DNA of 64,000 nucleotides from Pseudoalteromonas rubra (lineage in GTDB: Bacteria > Pseudomonadota > Gammaproteobacteria > Enterobacterales > Alteromonadaceae), in assembly GCF_005887115.1 (NCBI RefSeq), contig NZ_PNCJ01000011.1, positions 41,025 through 105,024 on the forward strand, in the 5' to 3' direction. Positions 59,602 through 64,000 of this stretch are shown here, piece by piece. Each line of letters opens with the position of its first letter. Position 1 is the stretch's first letter. The notes beneath the pieces are model-generated. The model did not search any database. It was not told the origin of the DNA and worked only from the letters and a program-made list of their open reading frames with translations. The position numbers and the translations under genes were made by a program.

Positions 59602-62136
59602 TTACTTCCTTGAAATAGGTTGCTCAACTTTACTTGGAATACTTATTTTGACAGAAAAGCCGCTTTCTCCTGGCTTAGAAAGGACGCTAATATTTCCATC
59701 TAAATCTTCAATACTTCCTTTTACCAGTGACATCCCTAAACCAGTCCCTATTATATTTCCTTGGTTATCAGTTTTAGTTGTAAATAAAGGTTCAAATATT
59801 TTATTAGCATTGGAGATTGTCTTTGACAGGCCTGGACCTGAATCTTTGTAGATAAACTCTAATTCCTCTCCGTTAAGTAGCACGTTGATACTAATGATTT
59901 TTTCTCCTCTAAAACCTAGGTTTTTAAAGGCTTCGTATGAATTAGAAATTAAATTGTTGAATATAGCATCTAACTCAATTTCAAAACATTTAATGGCTGT
60001 TCCTGGAATGATATCAAAAGAGAGCTCAGCATTCTTTGATGATAAATGAGCTTCCCAAAAGTTATGCAATGTAGAAAAGTAATCTTCCAAATCAATGGTT
60101 TTGCTTTTTCTGCGATCTTGCTTCAGAGTATCTAATGTCAATTTTAGCCAAGCATTTAACTTATCGTCTTGCTGTTGCATGTCAGCGATCATTGAAAATG
60201 GATCTAGTGAAGGGTCTACTTTGGAAACGTCTAGATCGAAGAGGTTTAAGACTTTTATCAATTTCTTATGCCGCGCAGATAGGTTATTGCTCATTTTTTT
60301 AAAATCATGTGCAAATGATGCGATCATAGCTCCAGAGCCAGCAAGCACCCTTAGCAGCTTATTCTCTTCTGTTAGATTATCAATTTTCTCATCTTGGATC
60401 TTAGCATGCTGAACTAAAACATCGATTTTTTCCTCGTCTTGTGACTTTTCGTCAGTTGTGAATAAATCCGGTTCTTTGGGCTTTGTGGGCTTATGAGACT
60501 TTATGATGTTTTTAGATTGCTCGACAATTTGCTCTTCTACATTTTTTTGTTTGTGCAAACTATCCAGAATTGACGCAACGTAGCTTCTTTGATATTCGAG
60601 TTCCTTAACTAGAGCAACCAGCAGGTTTTTAAAAACTGCCAGGTAGTCATTGTCAATCAGTCCTTCACGGTTGGACTGATCTTCAATCCCTACGTTTTTC
60701 AACCGAGATATATGAGCGATGCCAGCTAATTGATGGGCTCTAACTCTCCATTGTCCTTTTCTACTTGGAGCAGCAGGGCTAGCAGCAGCTCTTTCATCAA
60801 GCTTGAGCCAGTCGAAGTTACTGCCAATACCATAGGGCCTGACTCTCATATTGTCACGATAGATCTTTACTCCACCGTTGAGGCTTAGCCACTTATTCCT
60901 TAAGGTTTGATTTACTGATTTATAAAAATATTTGAGCTTCTCATCATTAGATGATGCTTTTTTTAAAAAGTAGGCAGAAAATTCGAAGTCGCCCAGATTA
61001 TCAAGGGTTTGTTTTAGCTCTGAGCTTTCGTTCGAGTTTGGGATAAGGTTGTCAACTTTTACTACTCTTTTGTACTCACCGTTCTTGAACTCTTCTTCTG
61101 AAAATAGCGGCTCATTAATATAACCCTGAGTTTTAAAGAAATCATAATCAAAGCTTTGTTTATCATATTCAGCAGGGTAGAAAGTTAACTCAGCTGAACC
61201 ATTGGCTATTTTTGCTGAAAGTTTCCAGTCGTATTCATTATAATCACTATAAGTCAGTTCACCATAGTCTTCTTCATGTTTGTTCGCATAGAGAGAGATT
61301 TTAAAGTCGCTCTCTTCCAGTGGCGGGAGTAGGGATTTTAAGTTTTCAAATAACCTCGATATCCGCGCTTTAGGCCAAAACTCCCTCAGATTGCTGATGC
61401 AAATCAATGTGCCTGATGAGCTGGGATTGTTGTAAAGGTGGGATTTGAGTTCTGTTAGACTCTCCAAACTATCTGAAAAAGAAAAATCCCTTATTTCAAG
61501 AGAGGCTTGTACTTGGTCTAGTGTTTCTTTGTCTTCAAAGTCATCCCAATTAACATTCCAGATGCAAGGCTGGTTGCTTTCTTGAACCGTTTTCATTTCA
61601 CATGACTTGCCGAGTTTATCTAAGGCAAAGCGTCCAATCCCTTTTGCTCCAGACTTTATACGACCTCTATCAGAAATTGCGCTAAGTTCTTTTGCATTTG
61701 TCCCAATGGTCATCCAATGCTCTTCAATTATTTTGGATGTCATTCCTTCTCCATCATCTGCAATGACAATCATATTGTCTTTAGAAAAGATAGATGAAAG
61801 AAGTTCCCTGTTAGCGCTAGATAGCGTGTCTTTCAAAAGGTATGTCTGATCTAAATCGGAATACTCATAAGCTTTTTTTAAACAGTTGCGTTCTATATCC
61901 GCATTTAAAGTAGACTCAACATCTAAAAACTCCTTGTTTGTTAAGAGTGGGGGAATTTGCTCAAATTTGCTGAGAATGAAAATTTGACATTGTGAGGCAT
62001 CTGCGTCATAGCTGTTCTTTACAAGCTCTATAATAGCCCCCTCTGCCGAGGAAATACTTTCCCTTCCTATTAATCTAGCTGTTTTTGCAGAAACTCTAAA
62101 CTCAACAAAATTTTTTTCTAATTTTTCTTTAGGCAT
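59602..62136 (-). CDS. double-GHKL ATPase: MORC/Hsp90-like domain fused to histidine-kinase-like domain
   Basis: 844 residues. N-terminal GHKL ATPase of HATPase_c_3/MORC type: AIIELVKNSYDADAS (N-box), IVIADDGEGM about 127, MTIGTNAKE, SGAKGIGRFALDKLG. A middle transducer-like region follows, with a coiled coil near 540-590. Then an H-box-like SFAHDFKKMSNNL (His about 609) and a second GHKL domain with NNLISNSYEAF about 730, KDSGPGLS, and GTGLGMSLVKGSIEDLDG. The C-terminal half is a conventional kinase core that could phosphorylate the adjacent receiver. The N-terminal half is like paraMORC ATPases linked to restriction systems. TAATG overlap with the methyltransferase gene. Confidence 0.88.
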   Translation of the reverse strand: MPKEKLEKNFVEFRVSAKTARLIGRESISSAEGAIIELVKNSYDADASQCQIFILSKFEQIPPLLTNKEFLDVESTLNADIERNCLKKAYEYSDLDQTYLLKDTLSSANRELLSSIFSKDNMIVIADDGEGMTSKIIEEHWMTIGTNAKELSAISDRGRIKSGAKGIGRFALDKLGKSCEMKTVQESNQPCIWNVNWDDFEDKETLDQVQASLEIRDFSFSDSLESLTELKSHLYNNPSSSGTLICISNLREFWPKARISRLFENLKSLLPPLEESDFKISLYANKHEEDYGELTYSDYNEYDWKLSAKIANGSAELTFYPAEYDKQSFDYDFFKTQGYINEPLFSEEEFKNGEYKRVVKVDNLIPNSNESSELKQTLDNLGDFEFSAYFLKKASSNDEKLKYFYKSVNQTLRNKWLSLNGGVKIYRDNMRVRPYGIGSNFDWLKLDERAAASPAAPSRKGQWRVRAHQLAGIAHISRLKNVGIEDQSNREGLIDNDYLAVFKNLLVALVKELEYQRSYVASILDSLHKQKNVEEQIVEQSKNIIKSHKPTKPKEPDLFTTDEKSQDEEKIDVLVQHAKIQDEKIDNLTEENKLLRVLAGSGAMIASFAHDFKKMSNNLSARHKKLIKVLNLFDLDVSKVDPSLDPFSMIADMQQQDDKLNAWLKLTLDTLKQDRRKSKTIDLEDYFSTLHNFWEAHLSSKNAELSFDIIPGTAIKCFEIELDAIFNNLISNSYEAFKNLGFRGEKIISINVLLNGEELEFIYKDSGPGLSKTISNANKIFEPLFTTKTDNQGNIIGTGLGMSLVKGSIEDLDGNISVLSKPGESGFSVKISIPSKVEQPISRK

Positions 62137-63710
62137 TAGCTTTCCCTTAGCCTTCTACGTTTAACTTTTTGGTAAATGTTATGAACCCTGATTATGTCAT
62201 CTGGTGACAGGCCTTTAATTGAAGATAAAACTTTCTCATCATTTATTTTAATTAAGTCTTCTATTGTCTTCTTTGATTTGAAGTTCTGTGAAAAAAGAGA
62301 GAATTCTTCTTTTTCTATATCTACATATGGTACGGGTAGGCTTTTAAACTCATTTGGGGTTAGCTCTAATACTCCGCCACCATAATACCGTCCGTTTAGT
62401 TCGGAATATAAAAGTGTCAATGAGTTGTAAAATGAGTAGGCAAATGCTTGTATGTTATAGTCACTTTTCATTTTTATTCTATAAGCAGAGTCAGTAACGT
62501 ATACATCGGCATTGTTTACGACCAGTTTGGGGTACTTGTGACCTCTCTTAAAGAATAAACCTTCGCTTTTCCATATTGAAGGAACATCAAACCACCGAGG
62601 TCTTAATTTACACTTGTATCTTTGATGTATTTCTAGTTCCCGTCCCTTTTTTAGGTATTGCATTAATGAATCCGAAAATTCGCTTTCTTTAACACTATTC
62701 AAATCAATCAAGTAGCATGGCTTGCCACTATTTGATATTTCATTATAGTCAGACTCGGATATTTCAACAGAGCCGTTTATAAATATTCCCCGTTGAACAA
62801 TTTTCTTTGCATACTTTTCCAGTTTGTATTTCTTAACGTCATCGCTAGTCAAAATAAAGTAAGAGTTAGCAGCCGTAACTATGCCTGCTACGGAGGTGCA
62901 AAAATCTGAAACTTTTTTGCATTTTTCTGAAACTCCCTCTAAAAATGACATATCCTCTTCAGTCAAAATATATGAAGACCACTTCGCATTATGATCTCCA
63001 TGGTGGCGAGTGAAAGTCAAATTTTGAGAGCGTAGTTGACTGACAGTAGACACTTCGGCGAAGTAAAGGCCATTTTCCATTTCGGTTTTTTTATATGCTA
63101 TAAGAATTACAGTATCTTGCTCGATATCCTCAAACGCAAGTGACTTAAATGAAATTATTTCGAGTCGTTCAAATCTATCCAATAAGTATTTTCGTATCTC
63201 TTTGGAATAATTTACTTGTAAAAGCTCTGTTGGAAGAACAAACGCTAATATTCCTTTATTTGATAAGTGTGATGCGGACTTTATTAGAAAGGAAGTCCAT
63301 ATATTAGAAATTTCTTTGTTTTCTAAGCCATTTGATATATGTATTTGCTTACACTTCTCAGCCTGTTTGTCATCTAATCTTTTTCTTGCTATATAGGGCG
63401 GGTTGCCGATTATTAAATCATAGCTGGACCTGGTTTCCCAAAAAAGGAAATCACCATTATACACGTTAACGTTTGGCGTTTTTTTGTCCAGCACCAATTG
63501 GTGCGCATGTGAGTTCAATTCCACTGCGTCTGCGGTGTAAACTGTATCACCAAAGGCAGCAGAAAACGTATCAAGAAAAACTCCATCACCACAACTTGGC
63601 TCGAGTACTTTAACTTTTTTATACGCTGTATAGTTTTTGCTGACTCTTTCTGTTAGCCACTCGGCTATTTCAACCGGTGTGTAGAAAGAACCGTTAAATT
63701 TAGTATTCAA
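62136..63710 (-). CDS. N6-adenine DNA methyltransferase (class I SAM, Eco57I/TaqI-like)
   Basis: 524 residues from a TTG at 63710. Motif I region VKVLEPSCGDGVFLDTF, the DAVELN acidic loop, and catalytic motif IV NPPY (IGNPPYIARKRL, about 102). The C-terminal half (about 265-510) resembles a TaqI/type IIG-like target-recognition domain, with no fused nuclease. First gene of a tightly packed minus-strand operon (methyltransferase, GHKL kinase, receiver, HNH). In a restriction context it would protect self DNA at a site recognised by the nuclease partner or act as a marker. Confidence 0.92.
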   Translation of the reverse strand: MNTKFNGSFYTPVEIAEWLTERVSKNYTAYKKVKVLEPSCGDGVFLDTFSAAFGDTVYTADAVELNSHAHQLVLDKKTPNVNVYNGDFLFWETRSSYDLIIGNPPYIARKRLDDKQAEKCKQIHISNGLENKEISNIWTSFLIKSASHLSNKGILAFVLPTELLQVNYSKEIRKYLLDRFERLEIISFKSLAFEDIEQDTVILIAYKKTEMENGLYFAEVSTVSQLRSQNLTFTRHHGDHNAKWSSYILTEEDMSFLEGVSEKCKKVSDFCTSVAGIVTAANSYFILTSDDVKKYKLEKYAKKIVQRGIFINGSVEISESDYNEISNSGKPCYLIDLNSVKESEFSDSLMQYLKKGRELEIHQRYKCKLRPRWFDVPSIWKSEGLFFKRGHKYPKLVVNNADVYVTDSAYRIKMKSDYNIQAFAYSFYNSLTLLYSELNGRYYGGGVLELTPNEFKSLPVPYVDIEKEEFSLFSQNFKSKKTIEDLIKINDEKVLSSIKGLSPDDIIRVHNIYQKVKRRRLRES

Positions 63711-63804
63711 TTAGCGTATCCCACTTAAACAACAATGCTTGTCATTTCCTCAATTTTCACTTATTTTCAATATATATCACACGGCACTTGGGCGCAATCA
63801 GACA

Positions 63805-63987
63805 ATGGGTAGCGAAGAAATATTCACAGTTCAAGAAGTTTCTCAATTTTTAAAAATTGCTGAAAAAACAACCTATAGATTGGCGCTTAAAGGGGAAATA
63901 CCGGGTTTTAAGGTCGGAGGTTCTTGGAGGTTTCGAAAAGCTGAGATTGAGAAGTGGATCAGAGAGCAAGAAAAGCAATGTTTGTAG
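63805..63987 (+). CDS. excisionase-like helix-turn-helix protein
   Basis: 60 residues from ATG 63805; the frame is open further upstream, but residues before that point are not typical. Single MerR/AlpA/excisionase-type winged HTH: IFTVQEVSQFLKIAEKTTYRLALKGEIPGFKVGGSWRFRKAEIEKWIREQ. Divergent from the methyltransferase gene by about 95 bp (from 63710), so it could regulate that operon or belong to a mobile element. Such genes often sit beside restriction-modification and other defence genes. Confidence 0.82.
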   Translation: MGSEEIFTVQEVSQFLKIAEKTTYRLALKGEIPGFKVGGSWRFRKAEIEKWIREQEKQCL

Positions 63988-64000
63988 TGGTCAACTAATC

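Noticed and set aside
58375..63710. Known Septu, Detocs or plain type II restriction-modification system
   Set aside because: The HNH is PtuB-like but there is no PtuA ABC-type ATPase; Detocs has a different third component; a plain RM system would not need a kinase and receiver. Named match not established.
1..64000. tRNA, rRNA genes, CRISPR array, riboswitch or replication origin
   Set aside because: I saw no cloverleaf-like or rRNA sequence, no regularly spaced direct repeats and no DnaA-box cluster. A tRNA scan would settle the tRNA part.

Overview
The window reads as chromosomal DNA of a marine gammaproteobacterium of the Alteromonadales, most likely Pseudoalteromonas. This is inferred from the overall style of the proteins (standalone SBP_bac_3 proteins, HxlR and NhaR-like regulators, many small secreted proteins, RND/TonB repertoire, a PhlD-like type III PKS). 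There is no rRNA or tRNA gene in the window to confirm it. Coding density is high except in three AT-richer accessory stretches: about 2.2-14.4 kb, 55.7-58.4 kb and 58.4-64 kb.

Layout. 0-2.2 kb: a MacAB-like exporter (HlyD adaptor, ATPase, partial permease) on the minus strand. 2.2-14.4 kb: a patchwork of small secreted proteins, a serine hydrolase lipoprotein, an esterase, DMT/LysR, DUF1428 and GFA genes. It also holds three copies of a dispersed non-coding repeat, two relics of a phosphotransferase gene, and a secreted-protein gene broken at a T8 tract. 14.4-17.5 kb: the intact phosphotransferase and a thiol/quinone-stress operon (CMD, peroxiredoxin, quinone reductase) divergent from an HxlR regulator. 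17.8-20.7 kb: hcnABC, hydrogen cyanide synthase. 20.9-33.9 kb: a TonB receptor, an RND pump, a nicotianamine-synthase-like enzyme, an MFS exporter, a hotdog-like protein and a three-gene ABC exporter. 34-46.6 kb: GNAT, a LAS metallopeptidase, Csp, dGTPase, LysR plus dabB-dabA (inorganic carbon accumulation), a solute-binding protein, and a GlxA-type regulator with an S41 protease. 46.7-53 kb: a possible RiPP precursor, a four-module secreted CxxC protein, a PhlD-like type III PKS, and a TPR-GGDEF protein. 53-58 kb: secreted proteins, TauE/SafE, a miniature FliF-like protein and an IS3-family element. 58.4-64 kb: a compact operon of DNA methyltransferase, double-GHKL ATPase/kinase, receiver protein and HNH nuclease, with an excisionase-like gene divergent from it.

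How the genes may work together. The strongest system-level signal is at 20.9-33.9 kb. Three sites resembling the gammaproteobacterial Zur operator core (ATGTTATANTATAACAT) precede the TonB receptor, the nicotianamine-synthase-like operon (in the region divergent to the RND pump) and the ABC operon. This suggests one zinc-starvation-induced metallophore synthesis, export and uptake island. The second candidate system is the methyltransferase/kinase/receiver/HNH operon, which looks like a restriction-type defence module with two-component-like signalling parts. A third theme is chemical antagonism: hcnABC and a PhlD-like PKS lie in the same window, echoing the HCN plus phloroglucinol pairing of biocontrol pseudomonads. 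Functions are inferred from motif and family recognition by eye; no database search was possible.
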